From: Flavobacteriales bacterium
GTDB lineage: Bacteria > Bacteroidota > Bacteroidia > Flavobacteriales_F > PHOS-HE28
Assembly (NCBI GenBank): GCA_016715895.1
Contig: JADJXH010000004.1
Coordinates: forward strand, 1,116,001-1,180,000
Reading direction: 5' to 3'
DNA length: 64,000 nt
The notes under the pieces were generated by a model. The model searched no databases and had not been told where the DNA came from. It saw only the letters and a list, made by a program, of their open reading frames with translations. Shown here one piece after another: positions 50,776 to 58,643 of this stretch. Positions within the stretch are counted from its first letter, which is position 1. Each line of letters starts with the position of its first letter. A program made the position numbers and the translations under genes.

Positions 50776-53700
50776 TCAGGCTGGAACTCCCACCACCCCC
50801 TCCAAGGCCTCCTTCGCTGCGTGCACATTCTTCACATCCTGCACGCTGATCCTCAGCGTTCCCGCCTTCTCGTACACCTTGAAGCGCCTCGGTTGCGCCT
50901 GCACCGCCCGCAGCACGGCGTTGAAGCCATCGCCCTCGAAGAACGGATGCTTCTGGTCGGCGATGAAGGTGCCGATGAGCGTGCCTTTCTTCAGCACCAT
51001 CTTCTCCAGGCCCATGCGTTGTCCCAGCCAGCGGAGGCGGATGGCTTCGAGCAGCTCGTTCACCAGCGGCGGGATGGGACCGAAGCGGTCGGTGACCTCG
51101 GCGGTGAACTTCTGCAGCTCGGCTTCATCCTTGATATCGTCCAGGCGGCGGTAGAGGGCGAGGCGTTCGGCGGTCTCGCTCACGTAGCTGTTGGGGATCA
51201 GCATGGTGAGGTCGGTCTCGATGATGCAGTCGTCGCTCTGGTCGCGGCGTGAACCGCGGGCGAGGGCATGGCTGCCCTCCTGCGCATCGGCGAAGAGTTC
51301 CTTGAAGTGCTGGTCCTTCAGTTCGCGCACGGCCTCCTCCAGGATCTTGTGGTAGGTCTCGAAGCCGATGTCGTTGATGAAGCCGCTCTGCTCCGCGCCG
51401 AGCAGGTCGCCCGCACCGCGGATGTCGAGGTCCTTCATCGCGATGTGGATGCCGCTGCCCAGGTCGCTGAACTGTTCGATGGCCTGCAGGCGTTTGCGGC
51501 TGAGGTCGGGCAGCAGGTGCGGGCTCGGCGCCAGTAGGTAGCAGTAAGCCTTCTTGTTGCTGCGGCCCACTCGTCCGCGCAGCTGGTGCAGGTCGCTGAG
51601 GCCGAAGTTCTGCGCCTCGTTCACGATGATCGTGTTCGCGTTGGGGATGTCGAGGCCGTTCTCCGCGATGGTGGTGCACACGAGCACATCGGTGTTGCCC
51701 TCGATGAAGTCCAGCATCACTTCTTCCAGTTGGTGGCCTTCGAGCTGACCGTGACCCACACCCACGCGCGCGCCGGGCACCAGCTTGCGGATCATGTCGG
51801 CGATGAATTCGATGTTTTTCACCTTGTCGTGCAGGAAGTACACCTGACCGCCGCGACCGAGCTCGTATTCGATCGCACCACGGATGGTCACTTCGTCGTA
51901 AGGCTGCAACAGCGTGGCCACGGGATAGCGGTTGGGCGGCGGCGTGCTGATGATGCTCAGATCGCGCGCGCCCATCAGGCTGAACTGCAAGGTGCGCGGG
52001 ATGGGCGTGGCGGTGAGCGTGAGCGTGTCCACCGTGGCACGCAGCGTCTTCAACTTGTCCTTCACGTTCACGCCGAACTTCTGCTCCTCGTCGATGATGA
52101 GCAGGCCGAGGTCCTTGTACTGCACATCCTTGCTCACCAAGCGGTGCGTGCCGATGAGGATGTCGATCTTGCCTTCCTTGAGGTCTTTCAGGATCTGCGT
52201 TTGCTGTGCGCTGGTGCGGAAGCGGTTGATGTAGTCCACGCGCACCGGCAGGCCCTTCATGCGTGCGGAGAAGCTCTTCCAATGTTGCAGCGCGAGGATG
52301 GTGGTGGGCACGAGCACGGCCACCTGCTTGCTGTCGCACACCGCCTTGAACGCCGCGCGTATCGCCACTTCCGTCTTGCCGAAGCCCACATCGCCGCAGA
52401 CCAAGCGATCCATCGGCGTGGGCTTTTCCATGTCGCGTTTCACGTCCTGCGTGGCCTTGTTCTGGTCGGGCGTGTCCTCGTAGATGAAGCTGGCCTCCAG
52501 CTCGTGTTGCAGGTAGTTGTCGGGCTGGTACGCGAAGCCGGGCTTGCTCTTGCGTTGCGCGTAGAGCTTGATCAGGTCGAACGCGAGTGCTTTGACCTTC
52601 GCTTTCGTTTTCTCCTTCAGGTTCTTCCACGCGGGCGTGCCGAGCTTGCTGATGTTCGGTGCCTTGCCGCTTTCCTCGCCGCTGTACTTGCTGACGCGGT
52701 GCAGGCTGTGGATGCCCACGTAGAGGATGTCGCCATCGCGGTATTTCAGGCGGATGGCCTCCTGCTGGCTGCCTCCCGCTTCGATCGTTTCCAGGCCGCT
52801 GAACACGCCGATGCCGTGGTCGATGTGCACCACCAGGTCGCCGGGCTTGAGCTGCGTGAGCTCCTTCAGCGTAAGGGCCTGTGCGTTCTTGCGGAAGCCT
52901 TCCTTCAGCCGGAAGCGGTGGTAGCGCTCGAAGATCTGGTGGTCGGTGTAGAGCGCCAGCTTGAGCTCGGGATCGATGAAGCCTTCGTGCAGGTCGAGCA
53001 CCAGCGGCGTGAAGGCCACCTCGTGCTCCATGTCGTTGAAGATGGCGTAGAGGCGTTCGCTCTGCTTGGCGCTGTTGCAGGCGATGAGGTTGGTGTAGCC
53101 CGCGTTCTGCTTGTTGTGCAGGTCGCCGCTGAGCACCTTGAACTCTTTGGCGAAGGTGGGTTGGGGGCGTTGTTGGAAGTCGACGGTCGTTTGTGCGCGG
53201 TGGTCGGTACCGCGTATCTGCGCGCTTTGCTTGGTGACTGGCGAATGGTCATTGGTGAATGGGCCTGACCCACTGCGGGCATTTTCCCATTCGCCATTCG
53301 CCAACTCCCATTCACCACTACCCGCCCAGAACACCTTCCGGAACCCCAATGTCCCCTTGATAAGCTCCGTGTCCGTAGCGAGCAGCTCGGCGGGGGTGGG
53401 GTGCTTGTCCTTGTCGGGCAGGCGCTCGTAGGACTCGGCGAGGAGCTTGAGCTGTTTCTTGGCCGCATCGCCGATCGCCTGGATGTCGCGGAGCCAGAGC
53501 ACGGTGTCCTCCGGCAATTGGGCGAAGAAGGTCTGCTGGCGGGCGGCATCCTCGTCCTGGAGGTCGGGCACGATCACGGCCTCGGCGAGGAACTCGATGG
53601 TGAGCTGGTCCTGCGGGTCGAAGCGACGCACGCTCTCCACGGTATCGCCGTAGAGCTCGATGCGGTAGGGCTTGTCGCTGCCGTAGCTGAACACGTCCAC

Positions 53701-54357
53701 GATGCCGCCGCGGATGCTGTACTGGCCTGGCTCGTACACGAACTCCACACGGGCGAAGCCGGTCTCCTCCAGCCATTCCTGTAGGGTGTCGATCGGGAGC
53801 TCCTCGTTGCGCCTGACGGCGAGGGTGTTCTTCGCCATCTCCTCCTTGCCGATCACGAGGGGGATGAGGGCTTCGGGGTAGGTGATGATGATGAGTTTGT
53901 TGGTGAATGGTGAATGGGAGTTGGTGAATGGGGAATGCGCATCCGCACCATTCGCCATTCGCCATTCACTATTCACCTTCATCAATGCCTCCAGCACCTC
54001 CGTGCGCGTCACCCGCTCGCCGTCATGGTGTCCCTCGGGGTCGTAGGCTGAACGCGACGGTGCGGGGTAGAAGAACAGGTCCTCCTCTTTCTTCGCATGG
54101 CGCCCGTCCTTGTCCTTGCCACGGAGCGCTTCGAGGTCGTTGAGGAAGTACGCGGCCTCTTCGCGGTCGGTGAGCACGAACACATGCACGCCGCCGCGCT
54201 GTTCGATCACCGCGTTGGCGATGAAGGCTTGCGACGAACCGATGGTGCCGGCGATCTGCACGCGGGCGGCCTTCTCGCGCAGGGCATCGGCCACGCGAGC
54301 GACGCGGGCGTCTGAGCGGTAGAGGGAGAGGAGGTCGGGGAGGGAGGTGATGGACAT
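50776..54357 (-). CDS. mfd: Transcription-repair coupling factor
   Basis: 1,193 residues, an ATP-dependent DNA translocase that removes stalled RNA polymerase and recruits UvrA. UvrB-like N-terminal domains, the RNA-polymerase-interacting domain (PGDLVVHIDHGIGVFSGLETIEAGG), helicase motifs (VCGDVGFGKTEVAIRAAF, DEEQKFGV, LTATPIPRTLQFSL) and the TRCF C-terminal domain are all visible. Two in-frame insertions encoded by inverted heptad arrays lie near residues 127-153 and 348-376, and read as Asn/Ser/Trp-rich stretches (SEWRMANGADAHSPF, GEWELANGEWENAR). The start is the ATG before SITSLPDLLSLY. The last 83 bp exist in decayed form at 49565-49692. Confidence 0.95.
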   Translation of the reverse strand: MSITSLPDLLSLYRSDARVARVADALREKAARVQIAGTIGSSQAFIANAVIEQRGGVHVFVLTDREEAAYFLNDLEALRGKDKDGRHAKKEEDLFFYPAPSRSAYDPEGHHDGERVTRTEVLEALMKVNSEWRMANGADAHSPFTNSHSPFTNKLIIITYPEALIPLVIGKEEMAKNTLAVRRNEELPIDTLQEWLEETGFARVEFVYEPGQYSIRGGIVDVFSYGSDKPYRIELYGDTVESVRRFDPQDQLTIEFLAEAVIVPDLQDEDAARQQTFFAQLPEDTVLWLRDIQAIGDAAKKQLKLLAESYERLPDKDKHPTPAELLATDTELIKGTLGFRKVFWAGSGEWELANGEWENARSGSGPFTNDHSPVTKQSAQIRGTDHRAQTTVDFQQRPQPTFAKEFKVLSGDLHNKQNAGYTNLIACNSAKQSERLYAIFNDMEHEVAFTPLVLDLHEGFIDPELKLALYTDHQIFERYHRFRLKEGFRKNAQALTLKELTQLKPGDLVVHIDHGIGVFSGLETIEAGGSQQEAIRLKYRDGDILYVGIHSLHRVSKYSGEESGKAPNISKLGTPAWKNLKEKTKAKVKALAFDLIKLYAQRKSKPGFAYQPDNYLQHELEASFIYEDTPDQNKATQDVKRDMEKPTPMDRLVCGDVGFGKTEVAIRAAFKAVCDSKQVAVLVPTTILALQHWKSFSARMKGLPVRVDYINRFRTSAQQTQILKDLKEGKIDILIGTHRLVSKDVQYKDLGLLIIDEEQKFGVNVKDKLKTLRATVDTLTLTATPIPRTLQFSLMGARDLSIISTPPPNRYPVATLLQPYDEVTIRGAIEYELGRGGQVYFLHDKVKNIEFIADMIRKLVPGARVGVGHGQLEGHQLEEVMLDFIEGNTDVLVCTTIAENGLDIPNANTIIVNEAQNFGLSDLHQLRGRVGRSNKKAYCYLLAPSPHLLPDLSRKRLQAIEQFSDLGSGIHIAMKDLDIRGAGDLLGAEQSGFINDIGFETYHKILEEAVRELKDQHFKELFADAQEGSHALARGSRRDQSDDCIIETDLTMLIPNSYVSETAERLALYRRLDDIKDEAELQKFTAEVTDRFGPIPPLVNELLEAIRLRWLGQRMGLEKMVLKKGTLIGTFIADQKHPFFEGDGFNAVLRAVQAQPRRFKVYEKAGTLRISVQDVKNVHAAKEALEGVVGVPA
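53233..53316. repeat. Inverted heptad array inside mfd (first)
   Basis: Left arm heptads GGTGACT, GGCGAAT, GGTCATT, GGTGAAT (53233-53260); right arm ATTCGCC twice, AACTCCC, ATTCACC (53289-53316). It is 84 bp and in frame in mfd, encoding the inserted stretch GEWELANGEWENAR. It shares words with the array at 53902-53977, including the variant GGGAGTT. Confidence 0.8.
53902..53977. repeat. Inverted heptad array inside mfd (second)
   Basis: Left arm heptads GGTGAAT twice, GGGAGTT, GGTGAAT, GGGGAAT (53902-53936); right arm ATTCGCC twice, ATTCACT, ATTCACC (53950-53977). It is in frame and encodes NSEWRMANGADAHSPFTNSH and nearby residues. No gene is inside. Confidence 0.8.
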
Positions 54358-54418
54358 GAACGGTGAAAAGCCCGAAACCCGGTGCCGCATGGTGCGGGCA
54401 TCGGGTCCGAGAAGGTCG

Positions 54419-54426
54419 CAAAGTTA
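54419..54426 (-). promoter_or_regulatory. -7 box of mfd
   Basis: TAACTTTG on the minus strand is an exact TAnnTTTG match, about 60 bp before the mfd ATG. The rest of 54358-54745 shows no supported gene; the sigma-factor frame is open further upstream but not protein-like there. Confidence 0.5.
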
Positions 54427-54745
54427 GGGCTGGTCCTGGGGGATGGCCGCCTTGGCGCCTTCTCCGGTCCATGCACCATTCCTTCCAGTTCATGTCATTT
54501 CACCATGGATAATGAAGGCGACCGGTGTCCCTTTGGCCCAGGAACCAACGGCCATGAACACTTCCCTCCACCCCGCACGCTGCACCTCGCTGCAAATGCG
54601 GCAAGGCCAAGTCGCCCCCGCCCCGCATCTCCGGGTCACCCACAGCGATGTGAGGACCGGGATCGCCGAGCCGGCCAAGCCCGCCTGCATGGGCGTGGTC
54701 GCGGCCACCCGCATGGAGGGGCATGGAACAAGCGCCCCCGTCGTC

Positions 54746-55231
54746 ATGGACATCCAAGCCTACAACCGCGCCGTGGACGATCATTCGGATGCCCTGTATC
54801 GCTACGTGGTGAAGCACCTGCGCGACCGCGATGAGGCCAAGGACATCGTCTAGGAGTGCTTCCTGCGGCTGTGGATGCGGTTGGACCAGGTGACCGTGAC
54901 CGGCGCCCGGAGCTACCTCTTCACCATGGCCCATAACCTCGTGGTGGACCGCACCCGGCGCTGCAAGCGCGTGGGTCGTTATGAACCCGTGCATGAGCAG
55001 GTGCTCACCACCCAGCAGCCCAAGGCCGGTCTGGGGGACGCCATTGATCGGGCACTGGCCCAATTGCCCCCGCTCCAGCGCTCGCTCATCCTCCTGCGCG
55101 ATCGGGAAGGACATTCCTACAACCAGATCGTCTCGATCACCGGACTGGACATGACCCAGGTGAAGGTCTACCTGTTCCGGGCACGCAAGGCCATGCGGGC
55201 GCAGCTCGGAACCTTGGAGCAGTGGGTATGA
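54746..55231 (+). pseudogene. ECF sigma factor gene with an in-frame amber codon
   Basis: A 161-residue RNA polymerase sigma-70-family (ECF) protein split by TAG at 54851-54853, codon 36, where related proteins have Gln (DEAKDIV-stop-ECFLRLW). A single C-to-T change would explain it. Region 2 is at the N-terminus (YRYVVKHLRDRDEAKDIV and onward) and region 4 at the C-terminus (LPPLQRSLILLRDREGHSYNQI, FRARKAMRAQL). It could be a recent pseudogene, a sequence error or a read-through case. No anti-sigma gene is adjacent. Confidence 0.8.
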
Positions 55232-55288
55232 GCCCACGGTCCGCCGTGATGGACAGCGGTCCGTCAAGAAGGATTGAGGCGGGTGGGC

Positions 55289-56251
55289 TTAGGCTTTCAT
55301 CGCCGCCTCCACCATGTTCCTGCTGCCGATGTACAAGGGGCAGCGCTGGTGCAGCTCGGTCGGCTTCAGGTCCAGGATGCGGGTGGTGCCATCGGTGGCC
55401 ATGCCGCCGGCCTGCTCCACGAGGAAGGCGAGCGGGTTCGCCTCGTACAGCAGGCGCAGTTTGCCCTTGGGTGCCTTGGTGGTGCCGGGGTAGAGGTAGA
55501 TGCCGCCCTTGAGCAGGTTGCGGTGGAAGTCGGCCACCAGGCTGCCGATGTAGCGGGCGCTCATCTTCTTCTGCTTGCAGGCATCGATGTAATTGCGCAC
55601 GCCATCGCTGAACTCGTACCAGTTGCCCTCGTTGATGGAGTAGATCTTGCCATCGGCGGGCGTCCTCATGTCCGGGTAGCTGAGGCAGAAGGTGCCGATG
55701 CTGGGGTCGAGCGTGAAGCCGTTGACGCCGTGGCCGGTGCTGTACACGAGCATGGTGCTGCTGCCGTACACGATGTAGCCGGCCGCCACCTGTGCGCTTC
55801 CGGGCTGCAGGAAGTCCTCCAGCGTGGCTTTGGGCCCGGTGCTGATGCGCTTGTAGATGCTGAAGATCGTGCCGATGCTCACGTTCACGTCGATGTTGCT
55901 GCTGCCATCGAGCGGGTCCATGGTCACCACGTACTTGCCGCCGTTGTCGAAGTGCACGATGTCGTCGTTCTCCTCGCTGGCCACCGCGCACACCGCGCCC
56001 TGGGTGCGCATCATGCGGATGAAGAGGTTGTTGGCGTAGACATCGAGCTTCTGCTGGGCCTCGCCCTGCACGTTCTCGGTGCCTTCCGCGCCGAGGATGT
56101 CGGCCATCAGCCCGGCCTTGTTCACCTCGCGGTTCACGATCTTGGCGGCGAGGCGGAAGGCGGTGAGCAGGCTGCTCAGGTCGCCCGAAGCGCCGGGGAA
56201 CTCGGCCTGGCGTTCGACGATGAACTCGGAGAGGGTCTTGATGTCGGACAT
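55289..56251 (-). CDS. fbp: Fructose-1,6-bisphosphatase class I
   Basis: 320 residues, hydrolyses fructose-1,6-bisphosphate in gluconeogenesis. The signature MDPLDGSSNIDVNVSIGTIF with metal-binding Asp and the later YSTGHGVNGFTLDPSIGTF are intact, and the substrate-binding KGGIYLYPGTTKAPKGKLRLLYEANP is near the C-terminus. The start is the ATG before SDIKTLSEFI. A CATCTTTG box lies 4 bp upstream. It is divergent from the GNAT gene, with only 34 bp between the start codons. Confidence 0.96.
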   Translation of the reverse strand: MSDIKTLSEFIVERQAEFPGASGDLSSLLTAFRLAAKIVNREVNKAGLMADILGAEGTENVQGEAQQKLDVYANNLFIRMMRTQGAVCAVASEENDDIVHFDNGGKYVVTMDPLDGSSNIDVNVSIGTIFSIYKRISTGPKATLEDFLQPGSAQVAAGYIVYGSSTMLVYSTGHGVNGFTLDPSIGTFCLSYPDMRTPADGKIYSINEGNWYEFSDGVRNYIDACKQKKMSARYIGSLVADFHRNLLKGGIYLYPGTTKAPKGKLRLLYEANPLAFLVEQAGGMATDGTTRILDLKPTELHQRCPLYIGSRNMVEAAMKA

Positions 56252-56285
56252 GCCGCAAAGATGATGCGCCCTTTCCTTTGCATCC

Positions 56286-56768
56286 ATGCAGATCGTCATT
56301 CGCAGGGCCGAGCGCCGTGATGTGCCACAGATGCTGGCTTTGGTGAAGGAGCTGGCCACGTTCGAGAAGGAGCCCGATGCGGTGACCGTCACCGAAGCGG
56401 AGATGCTGGATGCCGGCTTCGGGGCGGAACCGGTCTGGTTCGGTTGGGTCGCTGAGCTCGAGGGAGTGATCATCGGCATGGCCGTGTGTTACACGCGCTA
56501 TTCCACATGGCGGGGCCGCTGCCTGTATCTGGAGGACATCGTGGTGACGGAGGCGGCGCGCGGAAGGCGTGTGGGGGAGAAGTTGTTCAAGGCCTGCGCC
56601 GCGTTCGCGCTGGATCAGGGGCATCACCACATGCTCTGGCAGGTGCTCGACTGGAACACGGAGGCCATGCGGTTCTATACCCGGCTGGGCGCGACCTTCG
56701 ACCCGAAATGGGTGAACGGACGGATGACACGGGAGGAGATGGAGCGGTTGGTTGAAAGTGGGGGATGA
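56286..56768 (+). CDS. GNAT-family N-acetyltransferase
   Basis: 160 residues with the acetyl-CoA-binding pattern LEDIVVTEAARGRRVGEKLFKACAAFA (motif A) and VLDWNTEAMRFYTRLGA (motif B). It resembles the spermidine/spermine (SAT-type) acetyltransferases in the YSTWRGRCLYLEDI segment, so a diamine or polyamine substrate is plausible. The stop codon is followed after 5 bp by the heptad array of the second S23 element. Confidence 0.9.
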   Translation: MQIVIRRAERRDVPQMLALVKELATFEKEPDAVTVTEAEMLDAGFGAEPVWFGWVAELEGVIIGMAVCYTRYSTWRGRCLYLEDIVVTEAARGRRVGEKLFKACAAFALDQGHHHMLWQVLDWNTEAMRFYTRLGATFDPKWVNGRMTREEMERLVESGG

Positions 56769-56773
56769 ATTGG

Positions 56774-57359
56774 GAGTCCGCTAAGACTGAATGAGTCGTG
56801 AGTCCGCTGAGTCGGGAGTCGGATGAGTCGGGAGTCTGCTAGGTGTAGATGAGTCGTGAGTCCACTGAGTCGGATGAGTCGGGAGTCAGGTTCCTTGGTA
56901 GGTTCGCCATAACCACAAACACAACTACCCATGGGCAAAGTGCAGGACCTGTTCGCCTATCAGAAGGGCTTCAAGCTTTCGATGGCCATCTTCCACCGAA
57001 CGAAGAAGTTCCCGAAGGAGGAGCAATACAGCATGACGGATCAGATCCGCCGCAGCTCACGATCGGTGGTAACGAACCTTGCCGAGGCCTACCGTCGCCG
57101 TCGCTCGCAGAAGTACTTCGAGGCGAAGCTGAACGACTGTGAGACCGAACTATGCGAGACACAGGTCTGGCTGGACTTTGCACTCGCCTGCGAGTACATC
57201 ACGGAGAAGGAGTATGATGGTCTTTACAGCCTAGCCGAGGAGGTGGGAAGCCTGCTCAACTTCATGGCCAATAACCCCAAGAAGTTCCTTTAGCAGCTTG
57301 GTCAACAGGCTGCGGACGGACGTGCGGACTCAGACGACTTCCGACTCACGACCCATTCA
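56774..57359 (+). mobile_element. Second S23 gene enclosed by inverted word arrays
   Basis: Left array 56774-56887 holds 12 copies of GAGTC, mostly in 7- or 9-nt steps. Right array 57324-57359 has inverted copies (GACTC). A 17-bp pair, 56788-56804 with 57343-57359, matches at 16 of 17 positions. The S23 gene lies between. The unit fills the gap between the GNAT and aspartate kinase genes; the right array ends 4 bp before the aspartate kinase ATG. No transposase is present. Confidence 0.6.
56931..57293 (+). CDS. Four-helix-bundle protein, S23/23S rRNA intervening-sequence family
   Basis: 120 residues, all helical, with the family core QIRRSSRSVVTNLAEAYRRRRSQKYFEAKLNDCETEL and an ETQVWLDFALACEYI helix. 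It is clearly divergent from the copy at 8356, so the two are not recent duplicates of each other. It sits inside the second inverted-array unit, co-directional with the flanking genes. Function unknown. Confidence 0.88.
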   Translation: MGKVQDLFAYQKGFKLSMAIFHRTKKFPKEEQYSMTDQIRRSSRSVVTNLAEAYRRRRSQKYFEAKLNDCETELCETQVWLDFALACEYITEKEYDGLYSLAEEVGSLLNFMANNPKKFL

Positions 57360-57362
57360 ACC

Positions 57363-58619
57363 ATGAAGGTCTTCAAGTTCGGCGGGGCCAGCGTGAAGGA
57401 CGCGGCCGGTGTGCGCAACGTGGCGAAGGTGCTGGCGCACGTCCCCGGTGACGACCTGCTCATCGTGGTGAGCGCCATGGGGAAGACCACCAATGCCCTG
57501 GAGGAGGTGGTGTGGGCCTATGGCGATGGGCGCGATACACGTCCGATGGTGGAGGCTCTGCGCACCATGCATTTCGGTGTGCTGGAGGAGGTGGCCCCGG
57601 GCGATCAAGGTGCACGCACGGCCTTGGAGACCTCCTTCCGGGACCTGCATCGCATCCTGGCCCAGCGCTCCAGCGGCAGGGTGGACGAGGACTACGACCA
57701 GATCGTCTCCGTTGGCGAGGTGTGGAGCACCCTGGTGGTGAGCGCACACCTGAGGCATGCCGGCCTCACCAACACGTGGTTCGATGCGCGCACCGTGGTG
57801 CGCACGGACCACAGCCACCGGGCCGCGAAGGTGGAGTGGCAGGCCAGCGAGAACCTGGCGGCGCGCTACCTGAAGCCGCTGTACCAGGAGAAACCCGGTC
57901 GCGTGCTCACCCAGGGCTTCATCGGGCGCACGGCGGACGGGCGGACCACCACGCTGGGACGCGAGGGCTCCGACTTCAGCGCGGCCATCTTCGCCTACCT
58001 GCTCGATGCGGAGAGCGTGACCATCTGGAAGGACGTGCCCGGCATGTTCAACGCCGATCCCAAGCGGTTCCCGGACACCAAGCTGCTCAGCCACATCAGC
58101 TACCGCGAGGCCATCGAGCTCAGCTACTTCGGGGCCAGCGTGATCCACCCGCGCACGCTGCAGCCGCTGCAGCGCAAGCACATCCCGCTCTATGTGCGGT
58201 CGTTCATGGACCTCGGCGCACCCGGCAGTACCATCGACGATCGGAGCGAGAGCGACTCGCTGATCCCCTCCTTCATCGTGAAGCCGAAGCAGTTGCTCAT
58301 CAGCATCACCCCGCGCGACCTCAGCTTCATCGTGGAGGAGAACCTCAGCGGCATCTTCTGGCTGTTCGCCCGGCACAACGTGCGCATCGACCTGATGCAG
58401 AACAGTGCCCTGGCCTTCAGCGTGGTGGTGGACGACACGCCGCGTAGCCGCCAGCTGATCGAGGAGCTGCGGAACGGCTATGAAGTGCGGTATAATGACG
58501 GCTGCGAGCTGGTCACCGTAAGGCACTACGATGACGCCACGCTGGCGGCCCTGACGGCCGGAAAGGAGGTGCTCCTGGAGCAGCGGAGCCGCACCACCGC
58601 CCGGTTCGTGATGGGCTAG
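57363..58619 (+). CDS. Aspartate kinase
   Basis: 418 residues, the first enzyme of the aspartate family (Lys, Thr, Met) pathway. The ATP-binding KFGGASVKDA is at the N-terminus, and the family segments TLGREGSDFSAAIFAYLLDA and WKDVPGMFNADPK follow. The C-terminal part (LISITPRDLSFIVEENLSGIFWLF) holds ACT-like regulatory sequence. A monofunctional form; the isozyme class is not clear. The right array of the S23 unit abuts its start. Confidence 0.92.
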   Translation: MKVFKFGGASVKDAAGVRNVAKVLAHVPGDDLLIVVSAMGKTTNALEEVVWAYGDGRDTRPMVEALRTMHFGVLEEVAPGDQGARTALETSFRDLHRILAQRSSGRVDEDYDQIVSVGEVWSTLVVSAHLRHAGLTNTWFDARTVVRTDHSHRAAKVEWQASENLAARYLKPLYQEKPGRVLTQGFIGRTADGRTTTLGREGSDFSAAIFAYLLDAESVTIWKDVPGMFNADPKRFPDTKLLSHISYREAIELSYFGASVIHPRTLQPLQRKHIPLYVRSFMDLGAPGSTIDDRSESDSLIPSFIVKPKQLLISITPRDLSFIVEENLSGIFWLFARHNVRIDLMQNSALAFSVVVDDTPRSRQLIEELRNGYEVRYNDGCELVTVRHYDDATLAALTAGKEVLLEQRSRTTARFVMG

Positions 58620-58643
58620 TCGAGCTGGCCTCCGCCCGGTCCT

